Shown piece after piece: positions 52,453 to 61,961 of a stretch of 64,000 nt of DNA. Every line of letters begins with the position of its first letter. The stretch's first letter is position 1. The DNA comes from Aurantimonas sp. 22II-16-19i. Its GTDB lineage: Bacteria; Pseudomonadota; Alphaproteobacteria; Rhizobiales; Rhizobiaceae. The DNA is taken from NCBI RefSeq assembly GCF_002088275.1, contig NZ_AQQS01000001.1, positions 310,001-374,000 on the forward strand, read 5' to 3'. Below the pieces are notes generated by a model. It saw only the letters and a program-made list of their open reading frames with translations. It was not told the origin of the DNA and ran no database searches. The position numbers were made by a program, and so were the translations under genes.

Positions 52453-55400
52453 ATGAAACAGACGGGCGAGGCGGTGACCTATTCGCGAGACGACGTCAGG
52501 CGGGCGTTCGACGAGGCAACGTTTCTCAGGGCCGAGGCATATCACCGCAAGGCCCACGTCATCGCTTTTTCCTGGACGGGCGAAGGCAGCCTGACGGCCA
52601 CAGTCCAGGGAAGCGGCAGGCAAGTCTACAGCCAGACGGTCGAGGTCTCCGGGACGCCGCAGGGGCGATTGCGCGTCACCGGCTCCTGCACCTGCCCCGT
52701 CGGCTTGCACTGCAAGCACATCGCCGCCGCGCTTCTCGCCGCCCGGACCAGCGGCGCCCCTGCCTTGCGACGCGAGGCGGCCCCTGATGGCCCGGCGGCG
52801 CCCCCGTCGCCCGCGCCACCGGCGACGGCCAACCCCGCGACGTCCGGCAAGGCGCGACCGGCGGTCGAGGCCGCGCTGCCGCCGGACGTCGCCGACTGGT
52901 TCGAGCGTCTGACACGGACCGAGGAGCGGGCCAGCGACGATTATCCGCCCAACGTCCAGAAGCGACTGGTCTATGTCCTTTTCGCAGATCCGTTCGGCGG
53001 GCTCCAGCCGCGCCTCGGCCTGAGAATCAAGTCGGCGCGGCTTCTCAAGAACGGCACCTTTTCGGCGACTGTCAGCGACTATGACGGGTCGAAGTTTCGT
53101 TTCAGCGAGCCGCCCCGCTTCGTCCGGCCGGCCGACGCCGCCATCCTGCGACGCATCGAAACGATCCAGTACCGCACGGAGGGGGTCGCCGGCGCCCTGC
53201 GCTCGGAAATCGGCCCGGCGGTTCTCGCGGACATCCTCGAAACCGGCCGGGCCCGCTGGGGCGACGTCAACGGCCCGGTCCTCGGCCCCGGGCCGGCGCG
53301 CGAGGCCCGGATCGAATGGGTGAGCGACGGCAGGACCTCGCTGCATCCAAGGCTCGCCCTCGTCGCCGAGGGCGACGATCCGGCGTCGCTCGACTCCGCC
53401 GACCTTGTGCTCCTCAACGCCGTCCCGCCGGTCTATGTCAGGCCGTGCCAGGGCCGGATCGGCGAGCTCGAGACCGGCCTCGCTCCGGCGGTCGTCAACC
53501 TGCTGCTGGAAGCGCCGGCCGTTCCCGCCGCTTCCGTCGCGCTGCTCGGCGAGAAGTTCCGCCGCTCGGGCACGGCGATCGCCCGCGCCGCGCCGCCCAT
53601 CCTCGACGATCCGCTGGTCGTCGACGGTGCGCCCCTGCCGATCCTGAAGCTGACGAGCGCCAGGCTGCCGGCCGCAGGCGGCTTCTACCCCTTGCATGGT
53701 GGCTGGGGCTTCCACGAGACCGTCCCCATCGCTCGCCCGGTCTTCCGGTATGACGACTTCGATGTCGCCGCCAGCGAAGGCGCGCGGGTGGTCGATCGGA
53801 TGAAGGGCAACCGGCCGGCCGAGATCCATCGCGACGCAAAGCGCGAGAAGCGCGCCCTCGAGGCGCTCGCCGCCGCCGACCTCGTCAAGCTCACGAAGCT
53901 TCGGCGCACCGTCCCGCCCGAACATCGCGGCGACCTCGGCCTCGACGGCGGCGAACTCGACTGGCTGGATTTTCTCCATGACGACGTGCCGCTGCTCGAA
54001 TCCTCCGGGTGGCGTGTCGAGATCGCCGACGACTTCCCGATCAAGCTCCTGCGCGGCAGCGGCGGCGCCTTCGAGGCCGACATTCGGGAGAGTTCCGGCA
54101 TCGACTGGTTCGAACTCGATCTCGGCGTCGTCGTCGACGGGGAGCGGATCGACCTCGTCGCGCCGCTGATCGCCTATCTGGCCGAGGGGATGCTTTCCAC
54201 CGACGACCCGTCGGCGCTGGATGCCGAGACGATCGTCCATCTGTCGCTCTCGGACGGCCGCTACCTGTCGCTACCGTTCCAGCGCCTTCGCCCGATCATC
54301 GAAACCCTGTCGCTGCTGTTGAGCGGCCTTGGCGGCGGGTCCGGAAAGGGCCCCCTGCGATTCTCCGCCCTCGACGCCGCGGCCCTCGCCGCCCTCGAAA
54401 CCGCCGACGAGCTGAGGGGCGCGACCTGGACCGGCGGCGAGCGCGTGCGCGCCCTCGGTGCGGCGTTGCGCGAGGCCGGTGGCATTGCCGATGTAGCACT
54501 CCCCGACAGCTTCCGGGCGACGCTGCGGCCCTATCAGGCGAGGGGCATCGCCTGGCTGAGCTTCCTCGCCGATGCCGGCCTCGGCGGCATCCTCGCCGAC
54601 GACATGGGGCTCGGCAAGACCGTCCAGGCGCTGGGCCTCATCGCCATCGAGAAGGCGGCCGGGCGCCTCGCCGCGCCGGTGCTGGTGATCGCCCCGACGA
54701 GCCTGATGGTCAACTGGCGGCGCGAGGCGGAGAAGTTCTGCCCCGATCTGCGGGTCCTGACCCTGCAGGGCAGCGACCGCAAGTCCCGCTTCGACGAGAT
54801 CGATGGAAGCGACGTGGTGCTGACGACCTATCCCCTGATCGCCCGCGACCACGAGGTGCTCGACCAGCGCCAGTGGCACATGATCCTCTTGGACGAAGCC
54901 CAGACGATCAAGAACCCGAATGCCGCGACGACGAAGCTCATCCACCGGCTGAAGTCGTCCCACCGCTTCTGCCTGACCGGCACGCCCCTCGAAAACCACC
55001 TCGGCGAATTGTGGTCGCTGTTCCACTTCGTCGCCCCCGGCTTTCTCGGCGACCTGAAGCGCTTCAACCAGACCTGGCGCGCGCCGATCGAGCGAAACGG
55101 CGATACCGCAAGGGCGAAGATGCTGGCCGCTCGGGTGAAGCCCTTCCTGCTGCGCCGGACCAAGGACGAGGTCGCGACCGACCTGCCGGCGAAGACGGAG
55201 ATCGTCGAGCGGGTCGAATTCGGGTCCGCCCAGCGCGATCTCTACGAATCCGTTCGCCTCACCATGCACGACAAGGTCGTCGCCGCGCTGGCCGAGAAGG
55301 GCCTTGCCCGCAGCCGGATCGTGGTTCTCGACGCCTTGTTGAAGATGCGCCAGGCCTGCTGCGATCCGCGGCTGGTGAAGCTCGCCAGCAAGCCGGCGGG

Positions 55401-55920
55401 ACGCCCCGGATCGGCCAAGCTCGACCGCCTGATGGAGATCGTCACCGAGCTCCTCGCCGAGGGACGACGGATCCTGATCTTCTCGCAATTCACCTCGATG
55501 CTGGATCTGATCCGGCCGCTGCTCGATGCGGCGGGCGTTCGCTATGCCCTCCTCACGGGCGACACCAAGGACCGCGAGAGCCAGGTCGTCGCCTTCCAGG
55601 ACGGCGCGGTGCCGGTGTTCCTCGTCAGCCTGAAGGCCGGCGGCGTCGGCCTCAATCTCACCGCGGCCGACACCGTGATCCTCTACGACCCGTGGTGGAA
55701 CCCCGCGGTGGAAAACCAGGCCATCGACCGGGCCCACCGGATCGGCCAGGACAAGCCGGTCTTCGTCCACAAGCTGGTCGCCGTCGGGACGATCGAGGAA
55801 AAGATCGAGATGCTGAAGGTCCGCAAGCAGGCGCTGGCGGAAAGCATCTTCGACCATGACGGTGCTCCGACCCTGTCGATCACCGAGGACGACATCGCCA
55901 TGCTCTTCGCCGACGCCTGA
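52453..55920 (+). CDS. SWIM-domain SNF2-family ATPase (HepA/RapA-like)
   Basis: A 1155-residue DNA-dependent ATPase. A SWIM zinc finger (Cys79, Cys81, Cys87, His89 in CTCPVGLHCKH) lies at the N-terminus, followed by a long middle region (100-690) of the bacterial SNF2 type. The helicase core has Walker A DDMGLGKTVQ (from residue 717), DEAQ box (Asp814), and a C-terminal helicase domain with the LKAGGVGLNLTAAD and QAIDRAHRIGQ motifs. Such proteins remodel nucleoprotein complexes or recycle RNA polymerase; some are defence-linked, but no partner genes are here, so a housekeeping role is more likely. It stands alone. Confidence 0.93.
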   Translation: MKQTGEAVTYSRDDVRRAFDEATFLRAEAYHRKAHVIAFSWTGEGSLTATVQGSGRQVYSQTVEVSGTPQGRLRVTGSCTCPVGLHCKHIAAALLAARTSGAPALRREAAPDGPAAPPSPAPPATANPATSGKARPAVEAALPPDVADWFERLTRTEERASDDYPPNVQKRLVYVLFADPFGGLQPRLGLRIKSARLLKNGTFSATVSDYDGSKFRFSEPPRFVRPADAAILRRIETIQYRTEGVAGALRSEIGPAVLADILETGRARWGDVNGPVLGPGPAREARIEWVSDGRTSLHPRLALVAEGDDPASLDSADLVLLNAVPPVYVRPCQGRIGELETGLAPAVVNLLLEAPAVPAASVALLGEKFRRSGTAIARAAPPILDDPLVVDGAPLPILKLTSARLPAAGGFYPLHGGWGFHETVPIARPVFRYDDFDVAASEGARVVDRMKGNRPAEIHRDAKREKRALEALAAADLVKLTKLRRTVPPEHRGDLGLDGGELDWLDFLHDDVPLLESSGWRVEIADDFPIKLLRGSGGAFEADIRESSGIDWFELDLGVVVDGERIDLVAPLIAYLAEGMLSTDDPSALDAETIVHLSLSDGRYLSLPFQRLRPIIETLSLLLSGLGGGSGKGPLRFSALDAAALAALETADELRGATWTGGERVRALGAALREAGGIADVALPDSFRATLRPYQARGIAWLSFLADAGLGGILADDMGLGKTVQALGLIAIEKAAGRLAAPVLVIAPTSLMVNWRREAEKFCPDLRVLTLQGSDRKSRFDEIDGSDVVLTTYPLIARDHEVLDQRQWHMILLDEAQTIKNPNAATTKLIHRLKSSHRFCLTGTPLENHLGELWSLFHFVAPGFLGDLKRFNQTWRAPIERNGDTARAKMLAARVKPFLLRRTKDEVATDLPAKTEIVERVEFGSAQRDLYESVRLTMHDKVVAALAEKGLARSRIVVLDALLKMRQACCDPRLVKLASKPAGRPGSAKLDRLMEIVTELLAEGRRILIFSQFTSMLDLIRPLLDAAGVRYALLTGDTKDRESQVVAFQDGAVPVFLVSLKAGGVGLNLTAADTVILYDPWWNPAVENQAIDRAHRIGQDKPVFVHKLVAVGTIEEKIEMLKVRKQALAESIFDHDGAPTLSITEDDIAMLFADA

Positions 55921-56038
55921 CCGCTGCGGCCGCAGCTTGCCGTCCTCCCGGCGCTCTTCGGGATCCACATGCGCCCGCGGCCGGAACCGCGCCCATCCGC
56001 CCGCGTTTCAGCCCAACCTTCGAAGGCGAGCCCCGTCG

Positions 56039-56617
56039 ATGTCCCAACGCCCGTCATCTCCCCTTTCGTCGAACCGGCGGTCGCTGCTGTTCGGCGTCCT
56101 CGGCGTCGCCGCCATCGCCGCGGCAGGCTTTGCGCTCGTGGGGCCGCGGCGGGTCTGGACCCTTGTCGGCGGTCCGGCCGACCAGGGGCCGGTGGATTTC
56201 ACGACGCTGACGCGCCGGTCCGTCGCAAATGATTCGCTCGCCTGCTCGCCCGGCACCTGCAGCCAGGAGACCGACTTCGACCTGCCGGCCTTTCGCACGC
56301 CGCCCGCCGTCCTGATGCGGCGGCTCGACGCGGTCGCGGCGGCGATGGCGGCCGAGCGGGTCGACGAGGATCTCGATCCCCTCTATCGCCGCTACGTCTT
56401 CCGCAGCCGGGTCCTCGGCTTTCCGGATACCCTCGACGCCCGCGCATCGAGCGCCGGCGACGGGGAAACCACGCTCCGGCTCTATTCCCGCTCGCTGCTC
56501 GGCAGAGGCGACTTCGGCGCCAACCGCCGGCGACTGCGGCAGATCGCAGATGATCTCCAAGGCGCGGCGTCCGTCGCGGGACGCGGCGCGGCGCCGACGG
56601 TCGCAGGGCTCCGATAG
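56039..56617 (+). CDS. DUF1499 protein
   Basis: A 192-residue protein with one N-terminal membrane helix (about 17-37) and a soluble, probably periplasmic domain that matches DUF1499: SLACSPGTCSQETDFDLPAF, then RYVFRSRVLGFPDTLD and TLRLYSRSLLGRGDFGANRRR. The two cysteines in SLACSPGTC could form a disulfide. No function is known. It follows the SNF2-type gene by 118 bp on the same strand. Confidence 0.85.
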   Translation: MSQRPSSPLSSNRRSLLFGVLGVAAIAAAGFALVGPRRVWTLVGGPADQGPVDFTTLTRRSVANDSLACSPGTCSQETDFDLPAFRTPPAVLMRRLDAVAAAMAAERVDEDLDPLYRRYVFRSRVLGFPDTLDARASSAGDGETTLRLYSRSLLGRGDFGANRRRLRQIADDLQGAASVAGRGAAPTVAGLR

Positions 56618-56738
56618 CCATTCGCGGGCAGCGACGCCCGAGGGCAGCCGCCGCCGAGCCTGCGACCCGGCAAAACGGCCGGCGCCGTTCCCCCCGTCTT
56701 CACGGATCGCGGCTTCCGGGCGGCGGCAAAGTCTCCGA

Positions 56739-56837
56739 GAGCGGGATGAGATGAGCTCCGCTCATCATCTCGCTCTATCGTCCCGTTTGCGCCTGATCTT
56801 TCCCGAAAACCGGTTCCCACTTTTCGGGATCATGCTC
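56739..56837. repeat. GAGCATGATCCCG-type intergenic repeat, copy 2 (inverted)
   Basis: The complement of 56795-56837 matches copy 1 at 52222 closely, and GAGCGGGATG (56739-56748) matches its tail. The core has an internal dyad, CCCGAAAA / TTTTCGGG, and the inserted ATGAGCTCCGCTCAT forms a second small palindrome. It lies between the DUF1499 and EamA genes. Confidence 0.8.
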
Positions 56838-56884
56838 TAAGAGGGCCTGCCTCGCCATCCTCCCTCACGCCCTCCGGATCGTCC

Positions 56885-57796
56885 TTGACCCGCCTTCGCG
56901 CCAATGTCCTCCTGCTCGTCGCCGGCGCCGTCTGGGGCATGGGCTTCGTCGCCCAGTCGACGGCGATGGACGCCCTAAGCCCCTGGGCCTTCATCGCGGC
57001 GAAGTTCGCGCTTGCCGCCGCCGCCCTCGCGCCGCTCGCGGCGCTGGAATCCCGGCGCCAGCCCGTCGCCCTGCCCCTGTCGATGCTCGGATGGTTCGCC
57101 CTTACCGGCGGAGCGCTGCTTCTCGCCGCGATCACCCAGCAGATCGGCATCGTCACCACGACCGTCACCAATTCCGGCTTCCTCACCGGCCTCTATGTCG
57201 TGCTGACGCCGATCCTCGGGCTCGTCCTCCTCAAGCAGATGCCGCATTGGGTCGTCTGGCCGGCAGCGGCGATGTCCTTCGCCGGCATCGCGCTGCTCGG
57301 CGGCGGCAGCCTGTCGGCGCTGAACACCGGCGACCTGTGGACCATCGCCTCCGCGGTGTTCTGGTCGCTGCAGATCATGCTGGTCGGCACCATCGCCGCC
57401 TCGTCGGGCCGCCCCTTCCTGTTGTCCTTCGTCCAGTTCGCCGTCACGGCGCTGGGCGCCACCGTCGGAACCCTCGTCCTCGAGGCGCCGGCGCTCGGCG
57501 ATTTCGCCGCGGCGCTCCCCGAGATCGTCTATGGCGGCATCTTCGCCACCGCCCTCGCCTTCACCCTGCAGGTCTTCGGCCAGAGCCACACGACGCCGGC
57601 CCAGGCCTCGATCTTCCTCTCCTCCGAAGCCCTCTTCGCCGCCCTCTTCGGCGCCATCTTCCTTGCCGAACGCATTGCGCCGATCGGCTATCTCGGCTGC
57701 GCGATGATCCTCCTCGCCATGCTGGCGGTCGAACTGGTGCCGCTGTCGGCCCTTGGCCGCCGGTCGCAGCCAGTCTCCGGCCCGCGCGACGCCTGA
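56885..57796 (+). CDS. EamA-family (DMT) transporter
   Basis: A 303-residue drug/metabolite transporter with ten predicted helices in two EamA repeats (about 5-130 and 145-285). The start is TTG at 56885, which is the only one that includes the first helix (ANVLLLVAGAVWGMGFVAQS). Members export amino acids, purines or other small molecules; the substrate is not evident. It is 69 bp ahead of the membrane protein at 57866 but separated from it by a regulated promoter. Confidence 0.9.
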   Translation: MTRLRANVLLLVAGAVWGMGFVAQSTAMDALSPWAFIAAKFALAAAALAPLAALESRRQPVALPLSMLGWFALTGGALLLAAITQQIGIVTTTVTNSGFLTGLYVVLTPILGLVLLKQMPHWVVWPAAAMSFAGIALLGGGSLSALNTGDLWTIASAVFWSLQIMLVGTIAASSGRPFLLSFVQFAVTALGATVGTLVLEAPALGDFAAALPEIVYGGIFATALAFTLQVFGQSHTTPAQASIFLSSEALFAALFGAIFLAERIAPIGYLGCAMILLAMLAVELVPLSALGRRSQPVSGPRDA

Positions 57797-57808
57797 GCCT
57801 CGAAGCGC

Positions 57809-57849
57809 TTGCCAAGCTCGGCAACAGCGTGTACTTTGCATTATAAAGC
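57809..57849 (+). promoter_or_regulatory. Promoter with 17-bp operator, copy 1
   Basis: TTGCCA (57809-57814) and TACTTT (57832-57837) are spaced 17 bp and form a sigma-70-type promoter. The dyad ACTTTGCATTATAAAGC (57833-57849) covers the -10. The same 17-mer, with one change, recurs in opposite orientation at 58971-58987, and the winged-helix gene lies between them. Confidence 0.65.
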
Positions 57850-57865
57850 ACTTGGGAGATCGACC

Positions 57866-58480
57866 ATGCGAGACGTCGAGAAGGCCCTCATCGACATTGC
57901 CGACATCCGCAGCCGGATCGCCGCGACGACGACGTTCCGCGGGTTCGGCCCCCACGCCCTCGGCCTGACGGGCATCCTCGCCCTTAGCTGCGCGCTCTGG
58001 CAGCACCTGTCGGGCGTCGACGCCGTGACCGACCCGCTGGGATTCTTCCTGACCTGGATCGTCGTCGCGGTGGTCTGTGTCAGCCTCGTCGGCGCCGAGG
58101 TCATCGTGCGCTCGCGCCGCCATCACGGCGGCATGGCCGACCAGATGATCCATCAGGCGATCCAGCAGTTCCTGCCGGCAGGCGCCGCCGGAGCCGCGCT
58201 CGCCGCGATTCTCGGCCGCTTCGCCCCAGAGGCGATCTGGCTGCTGCCCGGCGTCTGGGCGCTGTTCGTCAGCCTCGGCCTGTTCGCCGCGGTCCCCTCG
58301 CTGCCGCGCGGAGCGATGCTGGCCGGCGGCTGGTATTTCGTCTCCGGCTGCGTCGTCCTGATGCTGGCGGCACCGGAAGGGGCGATCTCGCCCTTCATGA
58401 TGGGCCTTCCCTTCGCCGTCGGCCAGTTCCTGCTGGCGGCGATCGTCCATCGCGCCTCGGGAGACGACGATGCCGCCTGA
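57866..58480 (+). CDS. Conserved membrane protein, partner of a winged-helix regulator
   Basis: A 204-residue protein with a short N-terminal amphipathic region (MRDVEKALIDIADIRSRIA) and five or six hydrophobic helices. The family is unknown to me, but similar proteins pair with small winged-helix regulators elsewhere. I chose the ATG at 57866 (GGGAG upstream) over one at 57809, which lies inside the promoter. It overlaps the regulator gene by 11 bp, so the two are cotranslated; it could sense a membrane signal for the regulator, which is inference. Confidence 0.82.
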   Translation: MRDVEKALIDIADIRSRIAATTTFRGFGPHALGLTGILALSCALWQHLSGVDAVTDPLGFFLTWIVVAVVCVSLVGAEVIVRSRRHHGGMADQMIHQAIQQFLPAGAAGAALAAILGRFAPEAIWLLPGVWALFVSLGLFAAVPSLPRGAMLAGGWYFVSGCVVLMLAAPEGAISPFMMGLPFAVGQFLLAAIVHRASGDDDAA

Positions 58481-58832
58481 AGCCCCCTATGCCTATGACG
58501 GTCTCGACCGGGTGATCCACGAAAAGGCCCGGCTCGGCATCATGACCTCCCTCGTCAGCCGCCGTAAACCGATCGCCTTCGGCGAGCTGAAGCGCCTCTG
58601 CGGCCTCACCGACGGCAATCTCTCCCGGCATCTCCAGGTGCTGGAGGAGGCCGGCCTCGTTGCCATCGACAAGGGCTTCGAGGGCAAGCGGCCGCTCACC
58701 ACCTGCCGGCTGACGGCCGAGGGACGAGAGCGTTTCCTCGACTATCTCGCCATCCTCGAAAAGGTGATGCGGGACGCGGCGGCAGCGAGCGAGCCGGAAC
58801 CCGACGCTGCGGCCCGGCCAAGGCCGGCCTGA
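58470..58832 (+). CDS. Winged-helix transcriptional regulator (HTH_34-like)
   Basis: A 120-residue DNA-binding protein with one winged helix (about 10-95): GELKRLCGLTDGNLSRHLQVLEEAG is the helix-turn-helix, and GKRPLTTCRLTAEGRERF the wing. It matches the small PF13601-type regulators related to MarR/ArsR proteins. A Pro/Ala-rich tail follows. No metal site is evident. Its position between two near-identical 17-bp dyads makes these its likely operators, controlling its own pair and the prenyltransferase/radical-SAM genes. Confidence 0.88.
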   Translation: MPPEAPYAYDGLDRVIHEKARLGIMTSLVSRRKPIAFGELKRLCGLTDGNLSRHLQVLEEAGLVAIDKGFEGKRPLTTCRLTAEGRERFLDYLAILEKVMRDAAAASEPEPDAAARPRPA

Positions 58833-58970
58833 CGTCCCGGGCAGTCCCGCATGCCGGGGCGGCCCCGAATAGGCCAACCATCGAGCGCGCGTGACGCGCC
58901 CATCATCCCTCCAGACCGCCGGCGGCATTCCGCTGCCGGACCGCCAACACGCGTCTCCTCCTGCCCGAAA

Positions 58971-58987
58971 GCTTTACAATGCAAAGT
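58971..58987 (-). promoter_or_regulatory. 17-bp operator, copy 2, over the start of uppS
   Basis: On the minus strand the site reads ACTTTGCATTGTAAAGC, matching 16 of 17 bases of copy 1. It covers the ATG at 58979. A bound protein would block transcription into the prenyltransferase gene. Confidence 0.65.
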
Positions 58988-59698
58988 AATCTGCCAAACC
59001 TTCACCTCGGCATCATCATGGACGGCAACGGCCGCTGGGCGACCGCCCGCGGCCTGCCGCGGGGCAAGGGCCACGAGGCCGGCGTCTCCGCCATCCGTCC
59101 GATCGTCGAGGCGGCGCCGGATCATGGGATCGGCACCCTGACCCTCTACGCCTTCTCCAGCGACAACTGGCGCCGCCCGGAGACGGAGGTCGCGGGTCTG
59201 ATGGCGCTGATGCAAGGCTATCTCGGCGACGAGACGAGCGCCTTCGCAAGACAGGGCATCAGGCTGTCCGTCGTCGGCAGGCGGGACCGGATCGGCCCGA
59301 AGCTCGCCCGGCTGATCGCGAGGAGCGAGGCTGAGACGGCGAAGGGCCAGCGGCTGCATCTGCGCATCGCCTTCGACTATTCCGCCCGCGAGCGCCTCCT
59401 GGCCGCCGCCCGCGAGGGCCACGGCGCCATGACCGAGCGGGCCTTTGCGCGGCTCGTCACCGGCGACGGCGCGCCGGATCTCGACCTCCTCCTGCGCACC
59501 GGCGGCGAGAAGCGCCTCAGCGATTTCCTGCTCTGGGAGAGCGCCTATGCCGAACTCTTCTTCACCGGGCGGATGTGGCCGGATTTCTCGCCCGCGGATC
59601 TCGCCGGCGTGATGCGCGAATTCTCCCGGCGCCAGCGCCGCTTCGGCGGCCTCGCCGGACCCGCCGCCGCCGCCCCGGGCCTCACCCGCGCCGCCTGA
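58979..59698 (+). CDS. uppS: cis-Prenyltransferase (undecaprenyl diphosphate synthase-like)
   Basis: A 239-residue Z-type prenyl diphosphate synthase. The catalytic Asp15 is in IIMDGNGRWA, and the motifs TLYAFSSDNWRRP, LLRTGGEKRLSDFL and ELFFTGRMWPDF are complete, so it should be active. Product length cannot be inferred. The essential UppS gene in rhizobia usually sits between frr and cdsA; this one has a different context, so it is probably a second, special-purpose copy. The start codon lies inside an operator. A BchE-like gene follows after 61 bp. Confidence 0.9.
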   Translation: MQSNLPNLHLGIIMDGNGRWATARGLPRGKGHEAGVSAIRPIVEAAPDHGIGTLTLYAFSSDNWRRPETEVAGLMALMQGYLGDETSAFARQGIRLSVVGRRDRIGPKLARLIARSEAETAKGQRLHLRIAFDYSARERLLAAAREGHGAMTERAFARLVTGDGAPDLDLLLRTGGEKRLSDFLLWESAYAELFFTGRMWPDFSPADLAGVMREFSRRQRRFGGLAGPAAAAPGLTRAA

Positions 59699-59759
59699 GA
59701 CGTCTCCCGCCCCCTCGCCGCACGACCTGCTCGCCGAAAATCCCTCGGAAGGAACCCGC

Positions 59760-61301
59760 ATGCGCATCGTCCTCGTCAACGTTCCCCATCCCGCCATCGG
59801 CAGCCGCATTCCCGACGATCACCTGCCGCCGCTCGGGCTGCTCGCGATCGGCGGTCCGCTGATCGACGACGGCCACGAGGTCCGGCTGATCGACGCCGAA
59901 TTCGGCCCGATGCCGATCGCCCGGCTGGTCGCGGAGATCGTCGAGGCCCGGCCGGACGCGGTGCTCTTCGGTCACTCCGGCTCGACCTCCGGCCATCCGG
60001 TGATCACCGAGGTGGCGCAGCGCGTGTCGGTGCTCCTGCCACGGGCGGCCATCGTCTATGGCGGCGTCTTCCCGACCTATCACTGGCGGGAGATCCTCGA
60101 GGACGAGCCCTGGGTCACGGCGATCGTGCGCGGCGAAGGCGAGGAGACGGCGCGCCGGCTGATGCGCGCGCTGGAAGACGAAACGCCGCTGATCGCCGTT
60201 CCCGGCATCGCTTTCCAGGGAGAATCCAGCCCGGTCGCGACCGCGCCCGCTGCCGTCATCGCCGATCTCGACGCCTGCCGCATCGGCTGGGAACTGATCG
60301 ACCATGCCCGCTACAGCTATTGGGGCGGGCTCCGCGCCGTGGTGGTGCAGTTTTCCCGCGGCTGCCCGCATCTGTGCAACTATTGCGGCCAGCGGGGCTT
60401 CTGGTCGCGGTGGCGCCACCGCGATCCCATCCGTTTCGCCAGCGAGATCGCCCGCCTCCACCGCGAGCACGGGGTGAAGGTGTTCAACTTCGCCGACGAG
60501 AATCCGACTGTGTCGAAGAAGGCCTGGAAGGCGTTTCTCGAAGCGCTGATCGCCGAGGAGGTGGACGTCGTCCTCGTCGGCTCGACCCGGGCCGACGACA
60601 TCGTCCGCGACGCCGACATCCTGCCCCTCTACAAGCGGGCCGGCTGGCAGCGCTTCCTCCTCGGGCTGGAAACCACCGACGAGGCGACCATTCAGCTCAT
60701 CCGCAAGGGCGGCACCACCACCACCGACCGCGAGGCGATCCGGCTGCTGCGCCAGAACGGCATCCTGTCGATGGCGACCTGGGTGGTCGGCTTCGAGGAG
60801 GAGCGGGACCGGGACCTCTGGCGCGGGCTGCGGCAGCTCCTCTCCTACGATCCCGACCAGATCCAGCTGCTCTACGTCACGCCGCACCGCTGGACGCCGT
60901 TCTTCCGCCTCGCCGCCGGGCGCCGGGTCGTCCAGACCGATCGGCGGCGCTGGGACTACAAGCACCAGGTGCTGGCAACGCCGATCCCGGCCTGGCGGGT
61001 GCTGTTGTGGGTGAAGCTCACCGAGGCGGTGCTGCAGGGCCGGCCGAAGGCGCTGATGCGGACCTATCTGCACCAGGATCCGGACCTGCGCCACGCGATG
61101 CGCTGGTACGCCCAGATGGGAAGACGGGTGTGGCCCTACGAGATCGTCAGCTTCTTCTTCCGCAGGCCCCGCACCGCCGCCGGCCCGACGCTCGCGCAGT
61201 TCTGGGGCGCAGCGCAGGATCGCGAGGAGTATGCGATGACGCGCGCCGTCACTGCCCCAAGGCCGGTCGAAGCGCAGGCAGCGCGCGAGGCTGCGGCCTG
61301 A
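59760..61301 (+). CDS. B12-binding radical-SAM protein, BchE-like
   Basis: A 513-residue protein with an N-terminal cobalamin-binding-type Rossmann domain (about 1-145) and a radical-SAM barrel with the 4Fe-4S motif C202-x3-C206-x2-C209 (RGCPHLCNYC). Downstream blocks WRHRDP, NFADENPTVSKK and RRRWDYKHQVL resemble BchE, the anaerobic Mg-protoporphyrin IX monomethyl ester cyclase of bacteriochlorophyll synthesis. No other bch gene is in the window, so the substrate may differ. It is the second gene of a probable two-gene unit with the prenyltransferase. Confidence 0.85.
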   Translation: MRIVLVNVPHPAIGSRIPDDHLPPLGLLAIGGPLIDDGHEVRLIDAEFGPMPIARLVAEIVEARPDAVLFGHSGSTSGHPVITEVAQRVSVLLPRAAIVYGGVFPTYHWREILEDEPWVTAIVRGEGEETARRLMRALEDETPLIAVPGIAFQGESSPVATAPAAVIADLDACRIGWELIDHARYSYWGGLRAVVVQFSRGCPHLCNYCGQRGFWSRWRHRDPIRFASEIARLHREHGVKVFNFADENPTVSKKAWKAFLEALIAEEVDVVLVGSTRADDIVRDADILPLYKRAGWQRFLLGLETTDEATIQLIRKGGTTTTDREAIRLLRQNGILSMATWVVGFEEERDRDLWRGLRQLLSYDPDQIQLLYVTPHRWTPFFRLAAGRRVVQTDRRRWDYKHQVLATPIPAWRVLLWVKLTEAVLQGRPKALMRTYLHQDPDLRHAMRWYAQMGRRVWPYEIVSFFFRRPRTAAGPTLAQFWGAAQDREEYAMTRAVTAPRPVEAQAAREAAA

Positions 61302-61328
61302 TCGCCGATCGGCCGGCCGGGTCGCTGG

Positions 61329-61957
<629 letters not shown>

Positions 61958-61961
<4 letters not shown>

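Noticed and set aside
51757-54240. An 827-codon minus-strand frame over cspA, the repeat region and the SNF2 gene
   Set aside because: It crosses a terminator and lies antisense to two confident genes; no domain is visible.
59760-61301. Reading the BchE-like gene as proof of phototrophy
   Set aside because: No other bacteriochlorophyll or reaction-centre gene is in the window; resemblance alone does not support it.
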